Assembly (NCBI GenBank): GCA_029946105.1
Contig: JAQSDW010000211.1
Span: forward strand, 5,485 to 50,483
Direction: 5' to 3'
Source of the DNA: Reyranella sp.
Lineage (GTDB): Bacteria; Pseudomonadota; Alphaproteobacteria; Reyranellales; Reyranellaceae
Length of the DNA: 44,999 bases
Positions 1-9,347 of this stretch are shown here, one piece after another (positions within the stretch are counted from its first letter, which is position 1; each line of letters opens with the position of its first letter). Position numbers and translations under genes: made by a program. The notes under the pieces were generated by a model. The model worked only from the letters and a program-made list of their open reading frames with translations, searched no databases and was not told the origin of the DNA.

Positions 1-1
1 T

Positions 2-31
2 GAGCGCCACTGGAGTGGCGCGCTCCCCTGA
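2..31. repeat. Palindromic intergenic repeat, copy 1
   Basis: A near-palindrome of the form GCGCCACT-GG-AGTGGCGC followed by GCTCCCCTGA. These 30 bases are identical to 40890-40919, and the core occurs in inverse orientation at 44963-44988. It lies 43 bases beyond the stop codon of the aldolase-like gene. Placement outside genes and the 8-base-pair stem suggest a REP-like dispersed element that may form a hairpin at the 3' end of a transcript. The function is inferred; only the repetition and symmetry are seen directly. Confidence 0.75.
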
Positions 32-74
32 ACGCCCGACCGCGGACGATGACCAGACTTCAAATCATCCCGCG

Positions 75-1223
75 CTAGCGCGAGCGCCCTCTTCCCGTCA
101 CCGGCCAGATCTCGACCAGCGTGTCGCCCTTCACCACGTGATAGCTCTCGTACATGTTGACGGTCGGGTCGCAGTGCGGCGGCACCAGGATCACCTGGTC
201 GCCCAGCGCAGGTGCAGCCTGGCCTTCGGGCGCGATCACGGCGAGATGCTCGTCGCCCATGAAGCGTGTCGTGGCACCTTCAACTGCGCCCTTCAGAATC
301 ATCGGCGGGCCCTTCTCGGTGGCCATCGCCTTCAGGCCGGCGTCGACCGTCACCATGCCAGCGGTGTTGGCGCTGACCACGCGCGCATCGATCTGCAGCG
401 CCTGCTCGAAGGTCGGCTTGTCGAGGCCCCGCAGGTCGCAGACGTTGTAGTCGTGGTCCATGAACACATAGGAGCCGACCTGCAGCTCGGTGAAGACACC
501 CAGCTTGGCATCGATGAGATGCGTGCCGGTACCCGAGCCGGTAATGATCCCGGGCTTCAATCCGGCGGCCTCCAGCTTCGCGAGGATGCCCTTCAGATAC
601 TCGGTGCGCTCCTCGATCTCGGCCTTGCGCTGGGCGAAGTCGACGATGTGCTGGTGCCTGCCGCAATAGAACTGCACGCCCCCATACTTCAATGCCTTCT
701 GCTTCACGACCAGCTGCACCAACTCGACCGCGGCCTCGGGCGAGGCAACGCCGGTGCGATGGATGCCGGGGTCGATGTCGACGATCACCGTCAGCTTCTG
801 ACCGGCATTCGCCGCGGCCGCGGCCAGCGCCTCGACATTGGCCGGATGGTCGACCACCACCATCAGCCCCTTCACCTTGCCGTTGAGCTCGATCAGCCGC
901 GCGATCGCCTGCGGCGTCACGACCGGCGAGGTGATGTGCAGCCCCTCGATGCCTTCCTCGCCCAGCGCCTCGGCCTCGCCCAGCTTGGCGCAGCAGACGC
1001 CCACGGCACCGGCCGCCACCTGGCGGCGCGCGATGTCGGCCGACTTGTGGGTCTTGGAGTGCGGCCTGAGCTTCATGCCGTGCGCCCTGGCGAAGGACGC
1101 CATCTCCGCGATGTTGCGGTCGAGCATATCGAGATCGAGCACCAGCGCCGGCGTGTTCAGCGAACGCCTCGACCCCTGCTGGCCGATGAGATGTCCGTGC
1201 AGTTTTTGCGCTTCGCTCGTCAT
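75..1223 (-). CDS. D-threonine aldolase / D-serine dehydratase family PLP enzyme (fold type III)
   Basis: This 382-residue protein belongs to the alanine-racemase-N / DSD1 family, cytosolic PLP enzymes that cleave or dehydrate D-beta-hydroxy-amino acids. The motif RPHSKTHK at residues 53-60 carries the presumed PLP lysine (K57). The C-terminal domain has PPHCDPTVN, giving His350 and Asp352 as candidate metal ligands. A His-x-Asp pair is the arrangement described for bacterial D-threonine aldolase, whereas eukaryotic D-serine dehydratase has His-x-Cys, so aldolase (or 3-hydroxyaspartate aldolase) chemistry is favoured. The start at 1223 overlaps the stop of the upstream SDR gene in ATGA, so the pair is probably translationally coupled. 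The exact substrate cannot be read from the sequence. Confidence 0.85.
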   Translation of the reverse strand: MTSEAQKLHGHLIGQQGSRRSLNTPALVLDLDMLDRNIAEMASFARAHGMKLRPHSKTHKSADIARRQVAAGAVGVCCAKLGEAEALGEEGIEGLHITSPVVTPQAIARLIELNGKVKGLMVVVDHPANVEALAAAAANAGQKLTVIVDIDPGIHRTGVASPEAAVELVQLVVKQKALKYGGVQFYCGRHQHIVDFAQRKAEIEERTEYLKGILAKLEAAGLKPGIITGSGTGTHLIDAKLGVFTELQVGSYVFMDHDYNVCDLRGLDKPTFEQALQIDARVVSANTAGMVTVDAGLKAMATEKGPPMILKGAVEGATTRFMGDEHLAVIAPEGQAAPALGDQVILVPPHCDPTVNMYESYHVVKGDTLVEIWPVTGRGRSR

Positions 1224-2098
1224 TTCTTCTGGTCCCCGGATTGAAGGTTGCGCACGACCATGGCCTCGCCGGTCGTGCCGCGGTTGACGCCCGCGCTTTT
1301 CATGAAGGTGTTGTCGCGGCCCGTGCCCCACAACGCAACACCCTGCGCCAGAAGGCCGCCATCGACCCTGATCGTCTCACCGGTGATGAAGCGCGCGTCA
1401 TTGGAACACAGGAACGCCGCCACGTCGGCAATATGGTCGGGTTCGCCACGGTCGGGCCACGGCTGCTGCGAGAACTGCTTTTCGAATTTCTCCGGCCGAC
1501 CACGATGAACCAGCGGCGTCGAGATCACGCCGGGCGCAATGCCGACGACCCGGATACGATCGGACCCGAGCTCGGCCGCGACATTCTCGATCAGGCTGAT
1601 GACGGCGGCCTTGGCCGCGGAATAGGCGTGGCTGCCGCCGCCGCCCACCATGCCGGCGATCGAGGCGGTGACCAGAATGACGCCGCCTTGGCCGTGCTTC
1701 TTCATGGCGAGGGACGCATGCTTCATGCCCAGGAACACCGAGCGCGTCAGCACGGCGAAGGTATAGTCCCAGTCCTCGACACTGGTTTCGGCGATCGGGC
1801 CGAAGGCGCCGCCCACGCCGGCATTGAGATAGGCGATGTCGAGATGGCCGAAGCGCAGCTCGGCCGCCGCGACGATGGCCGCCACGTCGGCTTCCTTCGC
1901 CACGTCGCAGCGCACGAAGGCAATGTCGTCGCCGTGGCCCTGCGCCTTGGCGACGGCCACCGTCTCGGCGCCGTTGGTCTCGTTGAGGTCGGCCACCACC
2001 ACCTTCGCGCCGTCGGCGAGAAAGCGCATGACGGTCGCGCGGCCCATGCCGCTCGCGCCGCCGGTGACAATGGCTACCTTGCCCGCCAATCGTTTCAT
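1220..2098 (-). CDS. SDR family NAD-dependent oxidoreductase
   Basis: A 292-residue classical short-chain dehydrogenase/reductase. The Rossmann glycine motif TGGASGMG is at residues 12-19, NAG at 92-94, catalytic Ser146, and YSAAK with Tyr159 and Lys163. An aspartate at the end of strand beta-2 (Asp37) suggests NAD rather than NADP. A tail of about 40 residues follows the usual C-terminal VDGG segment. The start at 2098 is chosen because GGAGGG lies just upstream of the ATG; an in-frame ATG at 2116 is less well supported. It is the first gene of a two-gene operon with the aldolase-like enzyme, so it may oxidise or reduce the same hydroxy compound. Its substrate is unknown. Confidence 0.88.
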   Translation of the reverse strand: MKRLAGKVAIVTGGASGMGRATVMRFLADGAKVVVADLNETNGAETVAVAKAQGHGDDIAFVRCDVAKEADVAAIVAAAELRFGHLDIAYLNAGVGGAFGPIAETSVEDWDYTFAVLTRSVFLGMKHASLAMKKHGQGGVILVTASIAGMVGGGGSHAYSAAKAAVISLIENVAAELGSDRIRVVGIAPGVISTPLVHRGRPEKFEKQFSQQPWPDRGEPDHIADVAAFLCSNDARFITGETIRVDGGLLAQGVALWGTGRDNTFMKSAGVNRGTTGEAMVVRNLQSGDQKK

Positions 2099-2178
2099 TT
2101 CGCCCTCCGATGCCATGGTGCTGTTGCACCCGCCTGCGGGCAAGCCTAGCGTTTCGCATTGCCGCAGGAGATTCCGAC

Positions 2179-3318
2179 ATGAAGTTCGGCCTGTTCTACG
2201 AGATCTCCATCCCGCGTCCGTGGACGCCGGAGAAGGAGCGCACCGTCTACAACAACTGCCTGGAGCAGGTGAAACTGGCCGACGAGCTGGGCTTCGAGCA
2301 TGTCTGGGCGGTCGAGCATCATTTCCTGGAGGAATACTCGCACTGCTCGGCGCCCGAGCTGTTCCTGACCGCCTGCGCCGTACTGACCAAGCGTATCCGC
2401 GTCGGCCACGGCATCGTGGTCTGCGTGCCCGAATTCAACCATCCCATAAAAATCGCCGAACGCACGGCGACGCTCGACATCCTGTCGGCCGGCCGCCTCG
2501 AAGTCGGCACCGGCCGCTCCGCCACCTGGACCGAACTCGGTGGTTTCGGCGCCAATCCCGACACGACCAAGAAGAGCTGGGACGAGTTCGTGCGCTGCCT
2601 GCCCAGGATGTGGATGCAGGAAACGTTTTCGTATCAGGGCGAGTTCTGGTCGATGCCGGAGCGCACCATCCTGCCCAAGCCCTACCAGAAGCCGCACCCG
2701 CCGATGTGGGTCGCCGTCACCAGCCCCGGCACCGAGATCGACGCCGCCGACCGCGGCCTCGGCAGCCTCGGTCTTTCCTTCGCGGGCTTCGGCGAACAGG
2801 AAAAGAAGATTTCGGACTACCGGCGGCGCATCCAATCCTGCGAGCCGGTCGGCGCCTTCGTGAACGAACAGGTCGCCACCACCAACTTCCTGTTCTGCCA
2901 CGAAGACGAGAAGACCGGCGTCGAGATGGGCCAGAAGCTCGGCAACACCTTCAACTATCTGGCGACGCAGCTCATCTCGACCCGCGAGGTCTATTCCTCG
3001 CCGTCGTACCAGTCGCTGGGCCTGCTGCCGGCCTTGCGCCGCGCCGCGACAGGGCCCGACGCCTCGGAGCAGCAGACCGAGGGCATGGCCTACGGCGATC
3101 CGGCGCGCATCATTCGCGCCGTCAAGAAGTGGGAGTCGCTCGGCGTCGACTGCATCAACTTCATCCTCAACGCCAACGAGGTCGTGCCGCAGGAGCAGGT
3201 GATGGCGAGCCTGCGTCTCTTCGCCAAGGAAGTGATGCCGCACTTCGCCAGGAAGCCGGCGCAAGGCTCCCCGGCCCCCGTCTCCCCGGCAAACGTATCC
3301 GTCGCGGCAGGAGAATAG
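2179..3318 (+). CDS. LLM-class (luciferase-like) flavin-dependent oxidoreductase
   Basis: A 379-residue TIM-barrel protein of the bacterial luciferase / FMNH2-dependent monooxygenase superfamily. It starts MKFGLFYEI, has the AVEHHF segment typical of the family near residue 50, and continues with RLEVGTGRS and HPPMWVA-type segments. Such enzymes use reduced FMN from a separate reductase to oxygenate small organics, or F420 in some lineages. GCAGGAG sits 8 bases before the ATG. The stop is two bases before the start of the decarboxylase-like gene, so the two form an operon, divergent from the SDR/aldolase pair across 80 bases. No dedicated flavin reductase is encoded nearby. The substrate is unknown. 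Confidence 0.87.
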   Translation: MKFGLFYEISIPRPWTPEKERTVYNNCLEQVKLADELGFEHVWAVEHHFLEEYSHCSAPELFLTACAVLTKRIRVGHGIVVCVPEFNHPIKIAERTATLDILSAGRLEVGTGRSATWTELGGFGANPDTTKKSWDEFVRCLPRMWMQETFSYQGEFWSMPERTILPKPYQKPHPPMWVAVTSPGTEIDAADRGLGSLGLSFAGFGEQEKKISDYRRRIQSCEPVGAFVNEQVATTNFLFCHEDEKTGVEMGQKLGNTFNYLATQLISTREVYSSPSYQSLGLLPALRRAATGPDASEQQTEGMAYGDPARIIRAVKKWESLGVDCINFILNANEVVPQEQVMASLRLFAKEVMPHFARKPAQGSPAPVSPANVSVAAGE

Positions 3319-3320
3319 AG

Positions 3321-4091
3321 ATGCCGCTTTATGGCGCCCTCGACCTCACGGCCAATCCTGCGGCGCTGCCGACGCTCGCCCATCTCGACACCGAGGCCTG
3401 GACGCTGCCCAAGGCGGAGATGCTCCAGCTCCTGATGGAAGTGCCGCGCACCTCGACCGAAAGCCTGCTGCCGAAGGCAATGCATCCGGCGTTGCCGTCC
3501 TATGTGATCCTGGCCGTCACGAAATATTCCAACAGCCCGGTCGGTCCGTTCAATCTCGCCATGCTGCGCCTCGGCAGCCGCGCCGGCGCCCATCCGCGTG
3601 GCTTTCTGCTGGGCGCCGTCGCCAGCACCGAGGCGGCAGCGAAAGAGTTGCGTGGCCGCTGGGGCTTTCCGGTCGAGGCCGGCGAGGTGAAGTTCGTCCG
3701 CCGGCACGACCGCATCATGGGCACGGTGAAGAAGGGCGGCAGGACGATCCTCGATGGTGCGCTCGTCGATCCGCAGCCGGTCTCCGGCACCGACGTGCAG
3801 TACATCAACTGGGTGACGGCGGCGAACGCGCCGCTCGACGGCAAGACCCAGCCCATGCTGATCCAGGTCGATCCCAAGTACACGTTCTACAAGGCCGAGC
3901 GCGGCAAGCCACAGGTGAGCACCTTCGACGCCGCAGCCTGGAACGCCGATGGCGTCACCCTGGCCGACCCGATCGTCGGCACCTGCAGCACGGTCGACAC
4001 CGATCTGCCGCGCATCCGCTTCGTGATGGATCCGTTGAAGCCGGTGTTCCAAGGCACGCGGCGCATCAGAGAGTCGCGCGCCGACGAGTAG
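3321..4091 (+). CDS. Acetoacetate decarboxylase-like protein lacking the Schiff-base lysine
   Basis: A 256-residue protein with the fold signature of the acetoacetate decarboxylase family: SPVGPF near residue 72, then the segment RWGFP at 113-117. In true decarboxylases this last segment continues as PKK, whose first lysine forms the Schiff base. Here it reads P-V-E (Val118, Glu119), so the catalytic lysine and its neighbour are absent. The family is known to include members that have lost decarboxylase activity and act as hydratases, aldolases or cyclases. AGGAG lies 9 bases before the ATG, and it is co-transcribed with the flavin oxidoreductase ending at 3318. I infer a non-decarboxylating role on a product of that enzyme. 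Confidence 0.82.
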   Translation: MPLYGALDLTANPAALPTLAHLDTEAWTLPKAEMLQLLMEVPRTSTESLLPKAMHPALPSYVILAVTKYSNSPVGPFNLAMLRLGSRAGAHPRGFLLGAVASTEAAAKELRGRWGFPVEAGEVKFVRRHDRIMGTVKKGGRTILDGALVDPQPVSGTDVQYINWVTAANAPLDGKTQPMLIQVDPKYTFYKAERGKPQVSTFDAAAWNADGVTLADPIVGTCSTVDTDLPRIRFVMDPLKPVFQGTRRIRESRADE

Positions 4092-4131
4092 TTCTCGGCG
4101 TCGATCATCTTCATGCTCCTCTCTTCCCCCA

Positions 4132-4452
4132 ATGGGCTATCGGATTCACACATCTCGGCCAGTCTTGTTGGCCAGATTCACTGTCGATCCAACAACAGCC
4201 TCATGTCGTAGCGCTCATTTGCGGATGCGCGCCATGCTCGGAGAGGTAAGACGACTGGCGCAGATGCTCATCGACACACCCCAGGTTGTCAAAGCGGATC
4301 GCGTCACCGGGGAAGATTGTTTTCTGGCGAAAGCCATGGTCGGCGATGTGCGAGAACTCGAGGCCGTGATTGATCGCTTCCTGCCTTTCTCATTGACAGA
4401 CTCGGCCATCATCCAATCCTTAGCGGTCGTTCGACGCCTTCCCAGATTGTAG
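4132..4452 (+). pseudogene. Remnant of an Lrp/AsnC-family regulator (C-terminal RAM domain only)
   Basis: The open frame ends in a stretch that reads like the ligand-binding RAM domain of Lrp/AsnC proteins: DTPQVVKADRVTGEDCFLAK, then an ELEAVIDRFLPF helix and a final strand. The TGEDCFL segment is highly typical of the family. The N-terminal helix-turn-helix is missing: only 40 bases separate this frame from the preceding gene, and none of the frames there encode it. No ribosome binding site precedes 4132 or the internal ATG at 4234. It is best read as a decayed gene whose 5' half was lost. A stand-alone RAM-domain protein is the alternative. The rest of 4092-4581 holds only the hairpin at 4494. 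Confidence 0.65.
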
Positions 4453-4493
4453 GCCGCCCGGCATAGGGCTGTGGGTTTGAGGTTATTCATGTT

Positions 4494-4517
4494 CCTCTCC
4501 CCCGCGAGGGGGAGAGG
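4494..4517 (-). terminator. Perfect GC-rich hairpin downstream of ppc; resembles a common dispersed repeat
   Basis: CCTCTCCCCC and GGGGGAGAGG form a perfect 10-base-pair stem around a GCGA loop. It lies 65 bases past the ppc stop codon and after the regulator remnant, so it could end transcripts from either side, though no long T-run follows. The flanking TAGGTGAGGGGG is a second purine-rich block. Similar CTCTCCCC/GGGGAGAG hairpins with a trailing TAGGTGAGGGGG are familiar as high-copy intergenic elements in alphaproteobacterial genomes, so it may be a dispersed repeat rather than a dedicated terminator. Confidence 0.55.
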
Positions 4518-4581
4518 CTAGGTGAGGGGGAAGACAGGAGCTTGAAGGCATCGATCGATGCCCCCTGAATGGAAGCCGACG

Positions 4582-7350
4582 CTACCCGCTGTTGCGCAGG
4601 CCGGCGGCGATGCCGTTGATGCTGAGGTGGATGCCCTGCACCACCGCGGGGTCGGCATCGCCGGCGCGGTGACGCTTCAGCAGTTCGATCTGCACATGGT
4701 TGAGCGGGTCGATGTAGGGAAAGCGGTTGCGGATCGAGCGCGCCAGCAGCGGGTTGCGCTCCAGCAGCGTCTTCTGCCGCGTGATGGCGCAGACCACGTC
4801 GATCGAGGACTGCCATTCCTGTTGCACGCGGCTGAAGACCCGCCCGCGCAGCGCGGTGTCGGTCACCAGTTCGGAGTAGCGCGAGGCGATGGCGATGTCG
4901 CTCTTGGCCAGCACCATGTCCATGTTCGACAGGATGGTCCGGAAGAACGGCCAGTTGTCGTGCATCTCCTGCAGCATCGCCATGCCGTCACCAGGCCGCG
5001 CGGCGCTCCAGGCTTTTATCGCGGCGCCGAAGCCGTACCAGCCCGGCAGCATCAGGCGGCATTGCGCCCAGCTGAACACCCAGGGAATGGCGCGCAGGTC
5101 CTCGATGCCCTGCTTCTTGGATCGCGATGCCGGACGGCTGCCGATATTGAGCGAGGCGATTTCCTCCAGCACGGTGGACTCACGGAAATACTGGTCGAAG
5201 CCCGGGGTCTCGTAGACCAGGTCGCGGTAGGCACGGAAGGCGTGCGCCGACAGCTCCTCCATGACGGCGAGATAATCGGCCGGCGGCGGCGGCCGGTCGG
5301 CGTCGAGCAGCGACGCCTCGAGCGTGGCCGCGGCCAGGGTTTCGAGATTGCGCCGCCCGACCTCGGCGTTGGAATACTTGCCGGCGATCACCTCGCCCTG
5401 CTCGGTGATGCGGATCGCGCCCTGCACGGCGCCGGGCGGCTGGGCCAGGATCGCCTCGTAGCTCGGGCCCCCGCCGCGGCCGACCGAGCCGCCGCGGCCA
5501 TGGAACAGGCGCAGCCCGATCTTGTGGCGCCTAAAAGTCTCGATCAGCACCAGCTCGGCCTTGTAGAGCTCCCAGGTCGAGGTGAGATAGCCGCCGTCCT
5601 TGTTGCTGTCGGAGTAGCCCAGCATCACTTCCTGCGTGCCGCCGCGCGAGGCGAGCAGGCGGCGATAGGCCGGCAGTCCGAGAAGATCGTCCATGATCTG
5701 CCCGCAGCGCTGCAGGTCGCCGATGGTCTCGAACAGCGGCACGATGTCGAGATCGAGCCGGCCCTCGCGCGGATGGAGCAGGCCCGCTTCCTTGAGCAGC
5801 ACGGCCACTTCCAGGATGTCGGAAACGCTGTCGGCCTTGGAGATCACATAGTGGGGCATGGCGGCCAAGCCGTAGCGCCGATGCGCGTCGGCCGCGACCT
5901 GCAGCATCGCGAGTTCGGTGGCCGTTTCATCGCCATAGGTCAGGTAAGGCGAGGCCAGCGGCCGCATGTTGCCCAGTTCGCCGACCAGCAGTGCCGCGCG
6001 TGCCTCCTCGGCCAGCGTCGCATAGTCGGCGCCGAGTCCGGCCGCCTCGACGAGTTCGGCCATGACGCGCGCATGGATGTCGGAGTTTTGCCTGAGGTCG
6101 AGCGAGGCGAGATGAAAGCCGAAGACATCGACGGCGCGGCGCAGCGACCGCAGCCGGCCTCGTGCGAGACCCGCCGAGCCGTTTTCCGCCAGCGACCGGT
6201 AGACCGTTTCGAGATCCGCACGGAGATCGCCCGCCGCTTCATAGGCCGGCGCCGGGCCGACCGGCGGGTGCGGCGGTTCGAGCTTGTCGAGCGACCATGC
6301 GGTCGCGGCGAGGCGGGCGTAGATGCCGACGATCGCGCGCCGGTAGGGCTCGTCCTTGCGCTCCGGCGCACGATCGGGCGAGCTTTCGACCAGCCCGCGC
6401 AATCCCTCGGAGACGTGCACGATGCGTCCATCGAGCGACAGCTCGCCGCCCAGCAGGTGCAACTCCCCGAGATAGAAGCGCAGCGCGCGCTGGCTTTGCA
6501 TGGTGAGCGTCTGGCTCGTCACCTCGGCGGTGACATAGGGATTGCCGTCGCGGTCGCCGCCGATCCAGCTCCCCATGCGCAGGAAGGACGGCACGTCGAC
6601 CTCCTGCCAGGCGGGATCGGCGCCGCCGAGGCGATCCTCGAGGTCGGCGTAGAAGGCCGGCAAAGCGCGCAGGAACGTGTGGTCGTAATAGGCGAGACCG
6701 TTGGCGACCTCGTCGATGACCCTGAGTCGGCTGTCGCGCAGGATGCTGGTCTGCCACAGGGTGAGCACGGCGCGGCGCAATGCGCGGCGGTTGGCGCGCA
6801 GCTCCTCCGGCGTGAACTGGATGCGGTCGCGCTCGTCAAGCAGGCGCGAGATCTCCATCTCGCGGTCGATCGAACTCTTGCGACGGATCTCGGTCGGATG
6901 CGCCGTCAGGACCGCGCTGCAGAGCGCGTGGGCAAAGAATGCCTGCAGCCGCTCGCGGGAAACGCCGGCGCTCCTCGCGCGGCGGAGCGCATAGGCCATC
7001 GTGCCCTGCCGCGGCGCCGCCTTGGCCATGGCATAGGCCCGGGTGCGGCGGATGTGATGCTGGTCCTCGGCGATGTTGGCCAGGTGCGAAAAATGACCGA
7101 AGGCGCGGATGATGCGGATGGCCTGATCGGTCGGCAGGCCGCTCATGGTCGCCTGCAACTCCTGCCGGGCGGCCTGGTCGGCGTCGCGATGGAATTGTAC
7201 GCCTGCGCGGCGGATGCGTTCGACGAGTTCGAACACGGGCTCGCCTTCCTGGGCGCGCACCGTATCGCCCAGGATGCGCCCGAGCAGCCTGGTGTCGTAG
7301 CGCAGCGGCACGTCCTTTTCGGGCGTTTCGGTCGGGCTCGGACGCTCCAT
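4582..7350 (-). CDS. ppc: Phosphoenolpyruvate carboxylase
   Basis: A 922-residue cytosolic enzyme, close to the usual bacterial length, that carboxylates phosphoenolpyruvate with bicarbonate to give oxaloacetate and so refills the citric acid cycle. Family hallmarks are all present: TAHPTE with the catalytic histidine at residue 151, [24 protein letters not shown], and the C-terminal [13 protein letters not shown]. The start at 7350 is preceded by AGGAGGGAG; an in-frame extension to 7410 lacks support and would run into the region just after the upstream gene. It lies 63 bases downstream of, and on the same strand as, the acyl-CoA-synthetase-like gene, so they may share a transcript, though no functional link is obvious. 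No phosphorylation-type N-terminal serine motif of plant enzymes is seen. Confidence 0.97.
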   Translation of the reverse strand: MERPSPTETPEKDVPLRYDTRLLGRILGDTVRAQEGEPVFELVERIRRAGVQFHRDADQAARQELQATMSGLPTDQAIRIIRAFGHFSHLANIAEDQHHIRRTRAYAMAKAAPRQGTMAYALRRARSAGVSRERLQAFFAHALCSAVLTAHPTEIRRKSSIDREMEISRLLDERDRIQFTPEELRANRRALRRAVLTLWQTSILRDSRLRVIDEVANGLAYYDHTFLRALPAFYADLEDRLGGADPAWQEVDVPSFLRMGSWIGGDRDGNPYVTAEVTSQTLTMQSQRALRFYLGELHLLGGELSLDGRIVHVSEGLRGLVESSPDRAPERKDEPYRRAIVGIYARLAATAWSLDKLEPPHPPVGPAPAYEAAGDLRADLETVYRSLAENGSAGLARGRLRSLRRAVDVFGFHLASLDLRQNSDIHARVMAELVEAAGLGADYATLAEEARAALLVGELGNMRPLASPYLTYGDETATELAMLQVAADAHRRYGLAAMPHYVISKADSVSDILEVAVLLKEAGLLHPREGRLDLDIVPLFETIGDLQRCGQIMDDLLGLPAYRRLLASRGGTQEVMLGYSDSNKDGGYLTSTWELYKAELVLIETFRRHKIGLRLFHGRGGSVGRGGGPSYEAILAQPPGAVQGAIRITEQGEVIAGKYSNAEVGRRNLETLAAATLEASLLDADRPPPPADYLAVMEELSAHAFRAYRDLVYETPGFDQYFRESTVLEEIASLNIGSRPASRSKKQGIEDLRAIPWVFSWAQCRLMLPGWYGFGAAIKAWSAARPGDGMAMLQEMHDNWPFFRTILSNMDMVLAKSDIAIASRYSELVTDTALRGRVFSRVQQEWQSSIDVVCAITRQKTLLERNPLLARSIRNRFPYIDPLNHVQIELLKRHRAGDADPAVVQGIHLSINGIAAGLRNSG

Positions 7351-7413
7351 GGGCTGCTTCTCCCTCCTGTCCCGCGACCGTTGCGCGGCCTGGTGTCCAG
7401 GCCGTTGCACGAT

Positions 7414-9273
7414 CTAGACCACGATCACACCCTCGCCGCCGGCATAGAGCCTGTCGACCAGGGCGCGGCGCCGCTCGAGCGTGGCGCGCTGATTGATGTA
7501 GCCCTTGTCGGTGATCTCGTGGCCATCGACCGAGGGCGGCTCGGCCATCAGCAGCACGCGCCGGACCTGCATCGAGGAGCCCTTGGCCGCGGCGTTCATC
7601 GCGGCGAGCCCGCTCTTCAGCGTGTCGACCACCGCGGGATGCGCCAGCAACTCCGCCGTCGTGAGGGTCGCCTCCTTGTCGCCCGCGACTTGGCGGCAGG
7701 CGGCGATGTTGGGGAAGCCCAGCAGGCCCACCTGGTCGCGACCCTCGCCGCAGACCACGGCATCCTGCAGCACCGGCGTTGCCGCCGCGATCGCCGTGGT
7801 GCGCAGGGTGCCGACCAGCACGAAGGTGCCGCTCATCAGCTTGAAGTCCTCGACCACGCGGCCGTCGAAGATCAGGCCCCAGCTCGGATCGGCCGGGTCG
7901 ACGAAGCGGCCGGCATCGCCGATCTTGTAGAAGCCCTCCTCGTCGAACATCTTCGCCGTGAGATCGGGTTGCTTGAAATAGCCCGGGGTCACGATCACGC
8001 TCTTCAGTCGGAGCTCATAGCGCCCCTCCTCGCCCGTCGGCACCATCTTGAGCTGCACGCCGGGATACGGCAGGCCGACCAGGCCGACGCGGTCCGACGC
8101 CCAGTGCACCGACGTCGCGGTCGGCGCCGTCTCGGTCGCGCCCCAACCGGTGATGAAGGGAATGCGACAGCCGGTGTGCTTCACCGCCAGCGTTTCCATG
8201 CGCTCGTAGAGATCGTCCGGCAGCGTGGCGCCGCCGTAGGACAGCACGTTGATATTGCCGAAGAAGCGCCGGGCGAGGACCTCGTCCTTTTCCAGCGCGG
8301 TCGCCAGCATGGCGTAGCCCGCCGGCACGTTCGAGAACGAGGTCGGCGAGACCTCGCGCAGGTTGCGCAGCGTCTCCTCGAACAGGCCGGGCAGCGGCTT
8401 GCCGTCGTCGATCCACGTCGTGCCGCCCTCGGCAAGATTGCCCTGGAAGGTGGCGTTGCCGCCCATCGTGTGGTTCCACGGCAGCCAGTCGAGCATGACC
8501 GGCGCTGGATCGGTGGGCTTGCGCACGCGCGCCATGCTCATCATCGCCACGTTGGCGCACATCATCTCCTGGGTGTTGATCACCGCCTTGGGCATGCCGG
8601 TGCTGCCCGAGGTGAACAGGAACTTGCCCACGGTGCCGGGCTCGATCTTCGCCACGGAAGCGGCCACCGCGTCGGTCGTCTTCGTGGCGACCAGTTCGCT
8701 CCACGGCAGCGACTGCATCAGGGGCGGCGGCTTGTCGACATGGACCAGCAGCACGCCCTCCAGATCCAGTGCCGCCAATGCCCTGGCGTAGATCTCACCA
8801 TTCTGCACGAACACCAGGCCGGGCTTGACGAGATCGAAGACGTATTTCAGCTTGGCGTGGTCCTGGCTCATCACCGAATAGGCCGGCGAAACAGGCGCCA
8901 CGGGCGCGCGCGCCTGCATGGCGGCCATGGTGAGCAGCGCGAACTCGATCGAGTTGGACGACAGGATCATCACCGGCCGGTCGGGCCCGAAGCCGCGATC
9001 GAGCAGCGCCTGCGTGGCCGCATCGACCTGCCGCTTGGCCTCGGCATAGCTGAGCTTCAGCCAGTCGCGATCCGGGCCGCGGCGCTGCGCCAGCCAGACC
9101 CTGTCCGGCACTTCCGCCGCCCACTTGGCGAGAAAAGCCGGCACGTGCTTTTCGTACGGTTTCAGTTGGTGGTTCGACTGCAGCACGACAGTGCCGTCGT
9201 CCCGCCGCTCGACCTTCACGTCGCGACTGAGAAACGTGATCGGCTTGAACGGGGCTTGCATGACGCTGTCCAA
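7414..9273 (-). CDS. Feruloyl-CoA-synthetase-like AMP-dependent ligase
   Basis: A protein of about 619 residues in the ANL (acyl/aryl-CoA synthetase) superfamily, which activates a carboxylic acid with ATP and joins it to coenzyme A. The phosphate-binding loop LFTSGSTGMPKAV, the adenine motif GWGATETAP, the IGDAGRF and IFDGRVVEDF segments and a C-terminal EITDKGYINQ with the catalytic-type lysine are all visible. Overall spacing and the VEDFKL motif resemble feruloyl-CoA synthases that activate hydroxycinnamic acids. A TTG at 9273 is taken as start because GGGAG lies 8 bases before it; the first ATG, at 9261, has no well-spaced ribosome binding site. It is divergent from an MFS carrier 74 bases away, which may import its substrate. 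Confidence 0.85.
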   Translation of the reverse strand: MDSVMQAPFKPITFLSRDVKVERRDDGTVVLQSNHQLKPYEKHVPAFLAKWAAEVPDRVWLAQRRGPDRDWLKLSYAEAKRQVDAATQALLDRGFGPDRPVMILSSNSIEFALLTMAAMQARAPVAPVSPAYSVMSQDHAKLKYVFDLVKPGLVFVQNGEIYARALAALDLEGVLLVHVDKPPPLMQSLPWSELVATKTTDAVAASVAKIEPGTVGKFLFTSGSTGMPKAVINTQEMMCANVAMMSMARVRKPTDPAPVMLDWLPWNHTMGGNATFQGNLAEGGTTWIDDGKPLPGLFEETLRNLREVSPTSFSNVPAGYAMLATALEKDEVLARRFFGNINVLSYGGATLPDDLYERMETLAVKHTGCRIPFITGWGATETAPTATSVHWASDRVGLVGLPYPGVQLKMVPTGEEGRYELRLKSVIVTPGYFKQPDLTAKMFDEEGFYKIGDAGRFVDPADPSWGLIFDGRVVEDFKLMSGTFVLVGTLRTTAIAAATPVLQDAVVCGEGRDQVGLLGFPNIAACRQVAGDKEATLTTAELLAHPAVVDTLKSGLAAMNAAAKGSSMQVRRVLLMAEPPSVDGHEITDKGYINQRATLERRRALVDRLYAGGEGVIVV

Positions 9274-9347
9274 TGTCGTTTCTCCCGCTACTCTATCTTG
9301 CAGCGATTTAGGGGCCAGAAGCGTCAGTGGGCAAGGATGCGTTTCAG

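Noticed and set aside
1836-4091. A 751-codon frame that includes the decarboxylase-like protein at its end
   Set aside because: Only the part from 3321 has family similarity and a ribosome binding site; the rest is antisense to the SDR gene and out of frame with the flavin oxidoreductase gene.
3887-4114. Minus-strand start at 4114 with a good AGAGGAG leader
   Set aside because: The frame lies wholly antisense to the decarboxylase-like gene and resembles no protein family. The leader may be chance or a trace of a lost gene.
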